Of a stretch of DNA of 64,000 nucleotides, positions 22,025 through 33,430 are shown piece after piece. Position 1 is the stretch's first letter; each line of letters starts with the position of its first letter. Source of the stretch: Dicyema japonicum (Eukaryota > Dicyemida > Rhombozoa > Dicyemidae). The translations under genes were made by a program, and so were the position numbers. Location of the stretch: the NCBI GenBank assembly GCA_011109175.1, contig RDEW01000052.1:62001-126000 (forward strand), in the 5' to 3' direction. Below the pieces are notes generated by a model. It made no database searches and was not told the DNA's origin. It saw nothing but the letters and a program-made list of their open reading frames with translations.

Positions 22025-23644
22025 TTAATCGGAAGAACCCTCATCTATGATGGGATATACAATCTTCACAACATAAAAGTAGTCATCCCCGAAATTACAA
22101 TTAATATATTTAAGGAACGATGAAGTCCCAGCATTAGCATAGACTACTCCCACTGTATTCCCTTCATTGTTTGGTATTCTCACAAGCTCATCCCCTCCTT
22201 GGGTGTCCACAAATACAACATACCCCCCGCATTGGTTAGAATCAAAGTCTAAAACTCATCATTATAAGTTCACTTGTGTTACAAACAGTAAAGTAGAAAC
22301 AGATAGTATCCGAGTCATCCAAAACCTCTTCTTTGCTGTGTAGAAGAGTGTACATCCCCCTTCCAAGTCTCCACACCTCAAAGAATCCCTCATCCCAAAT
22401 TTCCAGTTGGGAAATATCCCTCAAAAACTTGGTCATCATCCTCGACTTGAACACATCCATGATCTCATGCTCTCCTTCGAGTAAATCCATATTTCTACCC
22501 CATAACGATCAATAATACCGGACATCCATCGGCCCCTCTCTCCTCCAAGCAGTGTCCCCCAAACCAACCAAGAAATCCCTTAGGTTCGTATAAGCTTGGG
22601 TCTTAAAAAGTAAAATCACATATACTGTAAAGAATGAAGTCATGAGGATGTAGGAAGTCTCCTCAAAATTCTGTGCCAATTGGGCACGTGCTATTTCAGT
22701 GAGAAAGGATGGGTTTAAGTAAAGAGACAAGTCTTTGGAAGCGTCAAATGTGCAGTGAGCAGACGAAAAGTCACATAACCTGTTGTCAGAAGGGAGACTG
22801 TCATCAGTGTGGAACCACCCGCTAATGCTGAGTCTAGTCTTGTCAGTGAGGACCTCAGCCACCTAAAGTTATGAGAGAAACAACCTGGTGGAATGATTTG
22901 GGGCATACTATGAAGAAGTTGAAGACGTTGAACCCTATATCTAATGAAGTTGTCACGTGGGTTGGATTCCCAAAGTCTGAAATGGTCATTTACCTAATAA
23001 CTGTCTGAATCTATCAAATCCAACTTTCCTCCGTCCTCGTCTTTCCAGTTTTTGGAGAGGTACAAAATAAACGCAATCTTTCTGGTGGAGACCTGGTCAT
23101 CATGGCACAAGAGGACATCTAGAATACTAGAATAAAGGATCGACCTCCATGAGAGTACTTTGCTGCAAATAGGTCAACTTTGTCACTAAATTTGATCCCA
23201 CACATGTCTTCCACCCAATTCTTCACATCGTTGTACACAAACTCCCTTTAATAAACCAAAATGACACCTAAAAGCTCCGAAAATGCCATCTTTAACAGAA
23301 TTCAGTTCATCGGTCCTTTTAAAGCAGAAAAGATCTGTCTCGTGAGCTCTGTACTCGAAATTGTCCACCTCATCCTTCAATGACTCCAGTACGTCGTCAT
23401 CAGAACAGAAATTCCGAAATTGAAAGGCCGAAAACGGTTCTTTGACGAGGATGAAATCTTAATAAGATATTTTTAAACCATCAGTGACGTAGGAATCAGT
23501 TTTGTTAGAATTTAGCCATTCGTTGTAATCATGGACAGATTTGGAGGACGAATATAGGGGGTTTATTTCAAATTTTGCAGTTTCCTCAATTCTGGGATTA
23601 TATTTTCCGTTAATAGACTTTAGACGTTTGGCAGAATTTTCCAT
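22025..23644 (-). CDS. OGFOD1-type 2-oxoglutarate/Fe(II) prolyl hydroxylase, nine exons
   Basis: OGFOD1/Tpa1 hydroxylates a proline of ribosomal protein uS12 using 2-oxoglutarate, oxygen and Fe(II). The spliced protein is 476 residues, close to the family norm. Introns: 23458-23478 (21 nt), 23246-23267 (22), 23119-23144 (26), 22977-23001 (25), 22863-22884 (22), 22602-22625 (24, in frame), 22495-22518 (24) and 22249-22273 (25). Motifs appear in family order: EPFSAFQFRNF, LFAAKYSHGDVLLCHDD (first iron ligands H and D), IAFILYLSKNW, GGKLDLID, CPKSFHQVAEV (distal His), TRLSISGWFH (2-oxoglutarate Arg), then the C-terminal half with WRREGPMD, GRGMYTLLH and FLKYINCNF. All metal and cosubstrate residues are present, so it should be active. 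The start ATG (23644-23642) precedes a basic KRLKS stretch. Confidence 0.93.
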
Positions 23645-23739
23645 TACCACGTTTTAGTTAAATAAATAAAATATTATATATTTATTATTTATTAATATTT
23701 GTAATTAAATAGTTTATTAAAAACAAAACACAAAATTCA

Positions 23740-24150
23740 CACGGGCCCTTATCCAGAAGATCCCAGTGAATATAAACGAAGCAATCGGAATTACAAATCG
23801 CCAGACAATTGCGCCGGCCGTGGAATATGCCTCTGCTGCGTGGAGATTCACGTTATCAGTGGCCACTATCCAAATACTAAACTTACTTCAAAGGAAAACA
23901 ATACGTATGCTAGGATTATAATGTGGAACAAAAATACCTCCCCTGCTAACGGAATCTACAACTCGTAGATGTGGTAACTCACTATTCCACGCAAAAGAAA
24001 ATCGGTTGGCTAAGAAATTTCCGTCCCCAATCGGCTTCCTCTACAAAGATCAAAAAAGGAATTTTCGTTCGGCAGTAGGAACAATAGAGACGCACAGGCT
24101 TTGGATGGCACGTTTGGTTGCGGGAACTGGGATCACCTAACTAGTTGACA
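23740..24150 (+). pseudogene. Reverse transcriptase thumb remnant
   Basis: The plus frame reads RQTIAPAVEYASAAWRFTLS, then QRKTIRMLG, nearly the same module as the minus-strand copy at 20900-21000. One stop interrupts it. It continues as MARLVAGTGIT before a stop and an AT-rich tail (AAATAAATAAAA near 24190) that may be the element's 3' end. Confidence 0.65.
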
Positions 24151-24229
24151 TTTCTTTTGTCTTTCTTTCTCGGTGATCCCGGGTTTATAAATAAATAAAA
24201 AAATCAATCAAAAGTGTTCCCCACCTAAA

Positions 24230-24640
24230 TAATTGACGTTGAGTCTCTCATAGTCGCACCAGAGATCAATTGGAGAAGCCACCGAGTCAAACGTTCGTCG
24301 TGGCTTCTTAATGTAGCTAGGTGTCCAAGTTTCTTTAGGAAACGAAGCGATTTCTTACTTATTCCTCCAGTTGTCTCAACAACAATGGGGTAGAACGTAA
24401 ATCGTCTTGGGAATCGTCCAGCACTTCTTCGACAAGAAAGGACATGAAGTCCATAACAGTGGACGGTACCACCACACTGGCATTTGTGAGTCTGACAAAT
24501 CTTCCTCCAAGTCTGATGGAGATACTGGTGCGGACAGTGTCGTCATCAAGCTAAGTCCAAACGCTATCAACGGGGGAATCTTTGATCAAAGCGCCACTCC
24601 ATTCGCATCTTCCAGTGACTAGACAAACGTTGGTGTTAGT
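24230..24640 (-). pseudogene. Retroelement C-terminal nuclease fragment
   Basis: In shifting minus frames: SDSQMPVWWYRPL-type decay, IPKTIYVLPHCC, then VETTGG and SLRFLKKLGHLATL. These follow the family tail (compare FVPIAIETSGAAG and FLKEIGGKL in the intact copy). Confidence 0.6.
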
Positions 24641-25500
24641 TTGATTGGTTAAGAAATCTCTCAGATTGTCCTGTGACGGTCTTTCTGCTCAGGCATTATC
24701 CTTTTCAATTGCTCCACATCTGTGATTTCAGACGATTCTGTTTAAAGTTGGAAAATCATCCTGATCATCAATCGGATGGGGCACAAAGAGGACGGAATCG
24801 CGGAGCAAACCAAATTTTTTGGTGAAAGGATTCCCAGTCCACCCAAGCTAACGGGTAAGGTCGCTACCATTTTAGATTTCCTCTTTTCTTCCAGGTTTCT
24901 GAATTGGGATCAAGGTGCCATTCTCCACATCAAATGGACTGTGACAATTGAACGTCCTGTTCAGGACTGTGCCGATTAACTAAGCCTCCGCGTATTTCAA
25001 TAATTCTGCACTCATGTTGTCCCGTCAAGGGGGTCTTCCATTCTTGAGCTTATCCAAGAAAGAAATAACTTAGTAATGCGTGATGCTTTGATTCGAGTCT
25101 CTGGGAATTCCTTCGGACGGTTCCAAGTGTTCATTGAGATTTAGTTGTTTTTTTTAAAGTTGCAATTTTGTTTAATGATTCAGCCCAGGTGACACATTCG
25201 AGTCGACATTTTCCAGCAGTTTCGATATTTTCTCGATGTACTTTTTACGAGTATCACCGGAAGCAGATAGAGCCTCCACGACCAAGTTCCTGTTCGGCGT
25301 ACGAGATGCCAGTGCTCCGAGAATCCAAAGCGTCGCTTTAGAATGAGGTAAGTGATGCACGTCACCACCTCAACCAAGTAAATTCCTCTTAATTTAAATT
25401 TAATTTATTTAAATTTAAAAAATAAATTTTTAGATAATTCACTCGTTTTACTCAGTTCAATCATTAATTTATGTTAATAAATTATTTTATGGTTTTATTC
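24641..25500. other. Unassigned stretch with minus ORF 25172-25360
   Basis: The 62-codon minus frame (LWILGALASRTPNRNLVVEA... ending SPGLNH) looks protein-like and sits at the edge of an AT-rich block, but I cannot place it. It may be the last exon of a gene or a mobile-element tail. Nothing else is supported here. Confidence 0.35.
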
Positions 25501-25529
25501 AGAAAAACAAAATTATCTTTACAACTTAT

Positions 25530-25710
25530 CAGGATCATGGAGGGCCGGACACCATTATTTTCCCTCCCTTTGATGGCGCAATTAGATCCACCTCACTGAG
25601 GCCGGCATCAAGAGGATCCACTATTCTTCCCCGGGGTACATTTCGTTTCCTGGAGACAAGTTCTTGTACGCTGGAACGAGTCAAGAAGTTAGTTACTGGA
25701 TGATGCGAAA
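25530..25710 (+). repeat. Dispersed repeat family A, left arm of an inverted pair
   Basis: Shares GGCATCAAGAGGATCCA and GCTGGAACGAGT with the complement of 26110-26330; arms are about 300-400 bp apart in opposite orientation. Confidence 0.65.
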
Positions 25711-25989
25711 ATGTCCTTCAGATACCGAAGGTTGGAACCTGGAAAAACTTCAAATCAAGTTCGGAAGAATACGCTTACTTCGCCTTTCTATTTGTCCATT
25801 CCCTGGGAATTATGCATCAATTCTACGTTCATCCCCCTATTTGATCTGGATTTTGTGCTGACACTGGTATACAATAGTGATCTACTAACAAATTAAATGA
25901 CTTGAGACAAAACCCTGTGTGAAAAAAAGACTTTAGGATCTAAAAATAATCAAACATTCTCTCACGTCTCAAAACCATTTCTCCAAAGA

Positions 25990-26330
25990 ACTCAGGTTAT
26001 AACTTTCCCGTTCTCTCAGTTACAATTAACTGACAACACCTTTCGTGTCTGAATGATCCCGCGACTTTTGTTTCCCAGGCAGTTGTAGCTAAATTAAATT
26101 TATTCCAACAACAAACGGTAACCAAACTAACTAACTCCTTAATCCTAACTCGTTCCAGCGTTCCAGAACTTGTCTCCGGATAACGAAACTGTCCCAGCGG
26201 AAAAGAATAGTTGGATCCTCTTGATGCCGGCCAGGCATTGGGCGTCTCCTCAGTAATGTGGATCCAATGACGCAACAGGAGAGAAGGAAAATAATTTTGA
26301 ACAACTAGCCCATATCACCACATGCGCTAC
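25990..26330 (-). repeat. Dispersed repeat family A, right arm of an inverted pair
   Basis: Inverted relative to 25530-25710 and similar to 52350-52620; includes CC.GGCATCAAGAGGATCCA on the minus strand and ends with ACCAAACTAACTAA read on the plus strand (26110-26124). Confidence 0.65.
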
Positions 26331-26439
26331 CCTTGACAACTCTCATCAATGTCAATAATGTCGAAAATAAAAGTAATCAATTTTTAAAAATTAATAATAG
26401 TTAATAATTTTTAAGAGATAAAAAACTAATCATAACTAA

Positions 26440-26575
26440 CTATTTTCTAAGCCGTCTGGAATGGACTTTTGTCACTGAACCTTCACTATTTTGAACGTTG
26501 ACAAAATTGTTGGACAATTTTGCTACGACAGTGACAGGATCTTTGTATGATGTTAGTCCCACATTTTTTGAATAC
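26440..26575 (-). pseudogene. LTR-retroelement integrase C-terminal tail
   Basis: The minus frame reads YKDPVTVVAKLSNNF, NVQNSEG, VTKVHSRRLRK then stop. This is the beta-barrel end typical of Gypsy-type integrases (y.GP..Vi...., VH..RL). No other integrase part is adjacent. The frame 26624-26821 upstream may belong to the same element, joined by a possible short intron, but shows no motif. Confidence 0.5.
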
Positions 26576-26959
26576 GAACCTATTAACCCATCTTCCTATT
26601 CATTTTTTTATATTAAGGAGCATTCAGATTGACCCTCGGAAAATTAAACTTGAAATCATCTTTTGTACAATTAAAGGCAAAAAACCTTTACTAAATGTTT
26701 CGGGGTTATTTTGACCGTCTGGCTCCGTTACTTCAACACTATTTTCCACGATAGTATTGAACTCCAGAATTCCTCGATATCTCTGAAACGAATAAACACC
26801 TACAAGAAATAAAAACAGCAATTTACCCGTGGATGTGTGGGAGAGGGCATCATTTTTGCTAAACTTCTTGTGATCGACTTATTAAATCTTTCAACAATCC
26901 CCGACTCTGGGGAGCACCTTCGACGCAGTAGCGGCTACGGCTTGCGACATGTTAAAGCA

Positions 26960-27085
26960 TTTCATGGATCATTTGTTTGTCCCTTTCGATGTAGAGACGT
27001 CATTAATTCTTGGCCCACAAGACGACCTAGACCGTCGGATCGGTTCAATGATCCAAATGGTCATCAAGGGGAGACTGGATCTCGA
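26960..27085 (+). pseudogene. Retroelement C-terminal fragment
   Basis: The plus frame reads FVPFDVETSLILGPQDD and RRIGSMIQMVIKG, closely matching FVPFAVETSGILGPQAD and RKIGSMIQPVTK at 28625-28730; both belong to the nuclease-type family. Confidence 0.65.
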
Positions 27086-27089
27086 TAGT

Positions 27090-28555
27090 TATTCTCAGAG
27101 AAAACATCCTGCCAATTAATCAAATGCTTTTTTCAGTCTTCTTTAAGGATTAATATTTTACGACAATTCTCCACGTTTGGGGACAATAAACCCAACTATA
27201 GCCCTCTGCTAGGTGGCCGAACAAGTCTTGTAGTCTCAGTTATAACATTTATATTTCCAAGAATTATAGTTTTTCGCAGGTTTAGACTCTTAGGTCACTT
27301 AGTAACGAGTAAAAAAGAACTGAAGACAAGGGAAAAACGTTAGGTGCCCAGTTGTAGGTTTCAGATAAGATATGGTTGTCAGGTAACTTGCTTTGATAGT
27401 CCTCTCTTGAAGTTATGTTGAAAGGAATTTACGGGGAGGTATGGATATTAAGAATAATTTTTTTCTAATATTTTGAAGATGAACAGATAATGTACAAAGG
27501 AGAGTCCTGTCTTTCAGGTTTATGATTGGTCGATTGTTGGATAGCTTCCAGATGATCAGTTTTACACTTTTTGAGTCTTACTAACTTTCTTTAGGATCTC
27601 CTTCTCAAAAGCTAGATCCCCTGATTTCTTAGGTTTAGTTTTGGATTTTTTCTTCCCGAAATATGGTAGAAATGATCTCTGAGTTAGAAGAGGTCTAATC
27701 AACGATTTAAAATAACTAAAAATGATATTCTGAATCAAGTCGACGTTCAAGGAGACATCGATTTTGAAGAAGTCAAAGCTTCACTTTTCAAAAATGAAGT
27801 ATAAATGAATTTTTGACTTTGTCGAAAGATTTGTATTTGGGCGTTTAGTAATGAGAAGGGCGATTTTTGTCAATAAAGTCAAAATTTCGGGTAATGTCAA
27901 AAAAGTCAAAATATAATTTTTTAGATAAATAAAGTTAAAATTTTTATCGATTTTTATTTTTCATTTATTAATTTTTAGAGTTTTTGAATTAAATACTAAC
28001 GTGTCATCAACCAACAACAGCTTTTTATTTAATCTTTTGTCTAATAAACATTTCAAACTAACAGGTCTGTCATTTTATTAGTATTTCACAGGTGCTACTG
28101 TAAAAATATCTGATTTTCTCATTCTATTGACCGACTCTAGTATCAATGAGGTCACTGATGCTTATTCGAATTTGATTTTCCTTGTATAACTTGGACAGTA
28201 AATTTTTCAAAATTTGTTTGTGGGTATTAGGATATCGTTTTACTTCTATGAAAAAGTGTAGAAAACTTATGCAAAGTGCATTTATTAAAGATTTGGAAAA
28301 GTTAGAATTGATCTACGATATATGTGAATACACTAATAAATTTCTTGCATAAAAATTGAAAATTTTATAGAAATTGGCTATCTTCGCAAATAATTCTGTT
28401 CAGAAGGGAAAAATTATCTTGAAATTGTTGAACATTATGGTAAAAATTTTATTAAAATAAAATTAGCTATAATTTTGATAGAAATGGATTTTTAATATAG
28501 AGATGGCTGGAAGTATTATTAAAAATGATCTACGGAGGAATTTATCAGTCATATT
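27090..28555. other. Intergenic, AT-rich
   Basis: No gene or repeat recognised. A lysine-rich minus frame at 27562-27750 could be an exon but has no motif. Confidence 0.5.
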
Positions 28556-28559
28556 ATGT

Positions 28560-28760
28560 ATTAAAAAATAAATAAAATAAATGTCAATATTGGCTGAAGA
28601 GGAGGAAGTACCAGAGAATTTCGGAGGAGTATCTTTTTGTTCCATTCGCGGTGGAAACGTCAGGAATCCTTGGCCCCCAAGCAGACGAGTTGGTTCGTAA
28701 GATCGGCTCCATGATTCAACCTGTGACCAAGGATCTCGAGAAAGACTGATTGGCTATTTC
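28560..28760 (+). pseudogene. Retroelement C-terminal fragment
   Basis: The plus frame reads KRRKYQRISEEYLFVPFAVETSGILGP-type sequence (28600-28665), then RKIGSMIQPVTK and a stop, where the intact copy continues to the IAVIRGN tail. Confidence 0.65.
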
Positions 28761-29489
28761 ATTCACTTGACGTCTTGGAGGTTATGGACAACATCTTCAC
28801 CCTCGGCCAAATGAACAGTTCCAGAATTAGCAGCCAATTATCTGCTTGTTCCGTCACAGTACAAAGGAACGTCAGAGTCCTTCTGTTTTAGTTAATTACC
28901 CAATCTCACTAACCAGTGGAATGTCGTCTTCAATATTCTTGGTGGTGGGACCTACGTTTCTATGAAAAATTCCTAGGATAAGTTTCCACAACAACAAAAA
29001 ACGACTGTTTCTTCATTTCCGATGGTTACGGAAGGGTTTGAGTGCAACCGTTAATCTGGATACAACTTCTCGGTCTACCAGGAATGGACTCTGACTCACA
29101 GAGAGGATAAATTATATTTAGCGTACATCTAGCAAACGACTCAAGAATTTTGAACTATCGCTAATAAAGGCTGATGCGGTACAACAAAGATCCCCAAGTG
29201 ATTTTAACAGATTCTCCACTTATCTATAACAGTATTTACAAAGCTATAAATTCGACAGGCATTTTAAGCTGAGATACTATCATGACTCGTATGTCGCAGC
29301 AAGGAATGAACCATAAGAGCGGTCTGAGGTCCCAGAGGATAGTCCAAGATATGGCAGGACTTTTAGTGAGAAGCATCAAAAATACCCTCTCTACTTTTTT
29401 TTGTAAATAAGGTTTGTTAAAATTACAAAAAATTAAGCTTTATCATGCACTTTTTATCATGCACAATGTCTTTGGAACCTGTTCTACCG

Positions 29490-29740
29490 CTGAGAAGGAC
29501 GAGAGGTTGAAACGGGAAAAGTACGCAGTCCTGCACAAGGATTTTTGTTTGTTCCACTCGCCGTTGAGACGTTTGGTTCCCTTGCGTTTGCGACACAGGA
29601 ATTCTTAAGTTGTCTAGGGAATCGGATTTCTACACGATCTGGAGACCCTGGTGAGCGCCGGTGCTTATTCGAGCGAATCTCCTCGCCATCATGAGAAGGA
29701 ATAGCCATGCAGTCAGGGCAGCCACTATATGATCATTTGT
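29490..29740 (+). pseudogene. Retroelement C-terminal fragment
   Basis: Frames in series give KYAVLHKDF, FVPLAVETFGSLA, EFLSCLGNRIST, then GERR..LFERISLAIMRRNSH. This is the full tail module of the family with small frame breaks. Confidence 0.65.
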
Positions 29741-29954
29741 TCTCTTTTCTTTCCTTAATAAGTTATCCATCAATTAAAAAAATTGCTAAAAGTTAATTTT
29801 GACAAAAATTGACATGATTGACACATATAAGAGAATAACCTAGTTTTAGGTCAATAATATATCTCAGTTGCCTCAGGTTGCACTTCACTATAGAAAAAGG
29901 TAATAATGAAAACACAGCCAAATTAATATTCTAATAAGTTAGTAAACTATATAT

Positions 29955-30410
29955 TCAATTTAAGAGGATCGAATCTACTTGAGGGTGATCTTTGCTTCTA
30001 ATTTTGTTCACATTGAAATATGTTATCAACGAAATGATGAAAAGTGAAGTAATAATAATTCCTATAATCATCGGTTTCTTGTCACGTATGAAACTGTATG
30101 ACTTTCTCTTCTTCCTCTTATTCACGTCCAACAGACAATCATGAGCTAATCATGATACGACAAACTAACCTGTACCAATAAAATCAGAGATTTTGTAATT
30201 TCTAAGAAACTGAAACCTTAGATCCAACATTTCTAACGTAATGTTGCTTTTTTCAACTCTTAAGTCGCTATATACCAGTGAGACTTCATATAACTGAAAA
30301 AAGTTGCATTTACGAATGTAAACTCTGGCTTTTATAAGCAAAAACAATTTACTTTCTTTTGAATAATGATTCGTATTGTACCACTGAGGATGGCTGTTAC
30401 TTTATTTTTG
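29955..30410 (-). CDS. Partial one-pass membrane protein, paralogue of 19053-20278
   Basis: Three 3' exons are joined by introns 30330-30353 (24 nt) and 30146-30169 (24 nt). The spliced product runs YSKETRVYIRKCNFF, then LRFQFLRNYKISDFIGTAHDC, a basic stretch KRKKRKSY, a membrane span MIIGIIITSLFIISLI and a short tail ending SILLN. The FIG..(D/H).C segment and the intron immediately after it, in phase 1, match the gene at 19053. Upstream exons were not found before a stop near 30410, so the gene is incomplete here or broken. It is presumably a cell-surface protein of the same unnamed family. Confidence 0.6.
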
Positions 30411-30689
30411 AAGAGTGATATCCAGGTTATAATTTTATTTTTATCAGATTGGATTGATTTGGTATTTTGTCAACATTTAATACTGAATGAAATTAAAAAT
30501 ATAAGATAAACTAAAAATTAGTTCAATATTAAGGTAACATATATGACCCATTTTCAAATTTTTTATATTCTCAATATTTTAAATATTACCAATTTTATAT
30601 TTTATTTTAATAATAAAATAATTTAAAACATACTTTAGGTGGTTAATAGATATTTGTCTAGTTCATCTACCATCATTTATATTCCAAGT

Positions 30690-30830
30690 CTTCTGGCGGT
30701 CCGTAGCGTCTGATGACGTCGGATCTCAAAGTCGTGGGCTCGAATCCGAAAGATGGAGTTTTAAGCGAAGGTCAATTCTTGTCAACAGATCCCACCCATG
30801 AAACGACGATTCCTTCTGCAAGACACAGTA
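30690..30830 (+). repeat. tRNA-like sequence, probably a SINE head
   Basis: GTAGCGTCTGATGAC (D-arm-like) is followed by a CTCAAA loop and GGGCTCGAATCC (T-arm/B box) at 30745-30756. The anticodon stem does not pair well, so a working tRNA is unlikely; a tRNA-derived SINE or tRNA pseudogene fits better. Confidence 0.4.
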
Positions 30831-32500
30831 ATTAAAAGAGATCTTCCTACCTTTTTTTCTGACCAAATCCTCTGATAAAGATTACATTATGAAAACTATT
30901 TCGCTAAAGAATGAAGTGATGTCCCCGACGGTAGGACGTGGGACAAAAAGGGAAGCCTGTAGTGAAGTATTGGAAGAGCAACTCCAACAATATCGTCATC
31001 CAACACAGTACTAACTCCGCGAACTGAGAGAACATTGAGTCAGGACCCCGAAATTGTGAATACAGGATCCAGACACAATCCTGTTTAAAAACATTAGATT
31101 GATTCGACCAAGGCGTAGCAACTTGCAAGGTACAAAAAATAGTAGGAAATGGCCTTCGAAGTAAAAGAGCCAAGAGTGTGATCTTATAAGACAAGGAACT
31201 CTTAATCCTTACATAAGATAGACAAATTAGGCAATTTCATTACCCGTCATAGAAACGCAGAACTCCATCATTCAGTCACGCCTGAGGGAATTGAACGAAT
31301 TGGAGATATCAAGTTTCACAAGTTTACGCTTTTAAAATTATAGAAAAAGGTAAATAAACGTGTCGAATGAACGGCGGCCTCACAGCAGTGGGGTACACTA
31401 ACACTCAGCTGTGTTGGAGATAACTCCTCGCCCAGACAGTTACGTATAAATTTCATTGAAAGCTTTGACTCTACATGACCCGACCGTAGACCATCAATCC
31501 AACGCTGTTAGAGCTGTGAAGGGATCAAATTGTATTACCTCCCCTCAAACAACGGACACGGGGAGATTGCATAGGAGGTTACACACTTTATTTTAGAGTA
31601 AGGAACTGTCCCCTCAGCTTTCATAATCAAAATCATAATCCACCAATGTAATAGATGATTATATAAGTTTATAGAAGGAATATGTACATTGATGAATATT
31701 TCATTAATATTTATCATCATCAGGGACAATAGACATAGTTAATATTAATCATGCACTTTAACTGATAGGAACAACAAGAAAGTAACCACCAAAACGTGTG
31801 AGAATAATATTTATTTTTTATTTAATTAATTAATTTATTTATTAATTATTATTTGAAGGAAAGAAGAGAGCTCAATATACTGGAAGGTCCTCATGAAAAT
31901 ATCTAGTTCTTATAAATTTTTAGAAACAGGGAATTTACATTAATGATTGACGTTAATCTTCTAAATCTATTAGGCAAGCTTATTCGATCAACGGAATACT
32001 CGAGCAAGTAAATCCATATGCACAATCATGTTCACAGAGTCTGCAGTCAAAAGGAAACAGGACTAGCCTGTAATATTCATGATATTTATCGAGGTCTTTT
32101 ACTATTGTCTCTTGAAAATAGCAGATTGAACCTCGGTATTTGACAATGTCGTAGTAAATGCCTCATCGACCAGTCATTTAGCCCTCTGGAATCACTTTCT
32201 GATGTTTCAGGGGAACTTGTTCGAAAAGAAAGCGTGGAGCTGAGGACGTCGTACCTTTTGGTAGGAGGATATGCAAGTTGCATGAGAAGGAACGATAGGG
32301 GAATGTCTAGTGATGTTGGGGAATCATCACAACAAGATGGAGGAGGTGTAGATGTTCGTAATTGTCATCCGAAGTGACGGGAGACACATTGTTGATTCAA
32401 GAATTAGTGGAAACCCAGTCAAAGATCATTTTCAGTGCGACTGAGTGAGCTTTGTAATAATTCGAAAATAGACACTTTGAGGGTACGTAATATTATTATA
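30831..32500. other. Intergenic, no supported gene
   Basis: Short frames only. A poly-AT tract at 31805-31850 is low complexity. Nothing else is recognised. Confidence 0.5.
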
Positions 32501-32516
32501 TTATAAGCACTTATCG

Positions 32517-33430
32517 CTATGTCATAGGACTTGACAATGCATGTGCAACACGAGTTAGCAAATCACTGGTTAGTTTCATCCACTTCCTCCTATTCGAAGC
32601 CGCAGTGCGCAACCAGTCAAGATCCTCTCCACTTTTAAGATGCCGTCCCATTTCTTTGAGGTCCTCGTCGAGAACGACTGCCAGTGTCGTCCTTGGGCGA
32701 CCACGGAAACGGGGGGCCTCCAACATGAAGTAATCCTCCATGGCTACGTTCGCGGGGGCATCTAGGTCCAGTCGCAGAATATGGCCGAAAAGCCTCCATC
32801 GTGTATCCAGAATCTCATTAAATTTCTGAGGTCTTCGTCCTCTTATAAAAAAGATTAGATGAAATCCTCGTATCACTTCTTTCGAACATCATATGCCGTA
32901 GTTGGTCTCTATGAAACGCATTAAGCCTCTTCAGTTTATTTCTTGAGCAGGCCCAGGTACCAGCGTTATACAGTAGTATGGGTTTCACTAGCGAGTTGTA
33001 TAATCGAGTTTTTGTTATAATGTCAAGGCCCTTTTTGTGGAGCCAGGTTTAATCTGAAGAGGGCAGTTGTGCTAGGGTTTTCCTTCTCGTTATTTCTTCA
33101 TGGTCTCCTAGGAGGGAGCCAAGCTTTTTGCATTTGCGCCAGTATTCCTCCGTCCTTGTTTCTTCCCTCTTGAGTTCAGTTACGTCAGTCTTGTCCGGAT
33201 TTACTGTTAGGAACCATTCGGCTAGTCTTCTAGACACTTCTTCCATCAAGCAAGTGAGCGGTATTTTGTCGTTTGAAATAAAGTCTACGTCGTCAGCATA
33301 CGCAATAATGTTTGTCTTTTCACCCATTATCGGTTTTGACTCCCGTAAAGCAGCTTCAAGGTATATGACAAAAAGTATAGGTGATAATGGATACTCAGCC
33401 TCTTGATAAGAACGATAACGTATATCTGGG
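32517..33430 (-). pseudogene. Non-LTR reverse transcriptase, 5'-truncated
   Basis: From the right edge: YPLSPILFVIYLEAALRE, IIAYADDVDFIS (catalytic YADD), then EVSRRLAEWFLTVNPDK, YWRKCKKLGSLLGD, a broken connection (YNSLVKPILLYNAGTW), and the tail RWRLFGHILRLDLDAP, RFRGRPRTTLAVVL (32640-32790). Two frameshifts and a stop break it. The element starts abruptly inside the palm next to the JADE exon at 33431, suggesting it inserted into or beside that gene. Confidence 0.85.

Noticed and set aside
29278-29280. Bacterial-type operons, ribosome binding sites or terminators
   Set aside because: Introns, an Eph receptor and eukaryotic transposons show nuclear animal DNA, so these features do not apply anywhere in the window.
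33128-33406. Plus-strand ORF across the reverse transcriptase
   Set aside because: It is the antisense shadow of the YADD-containing minus frame.
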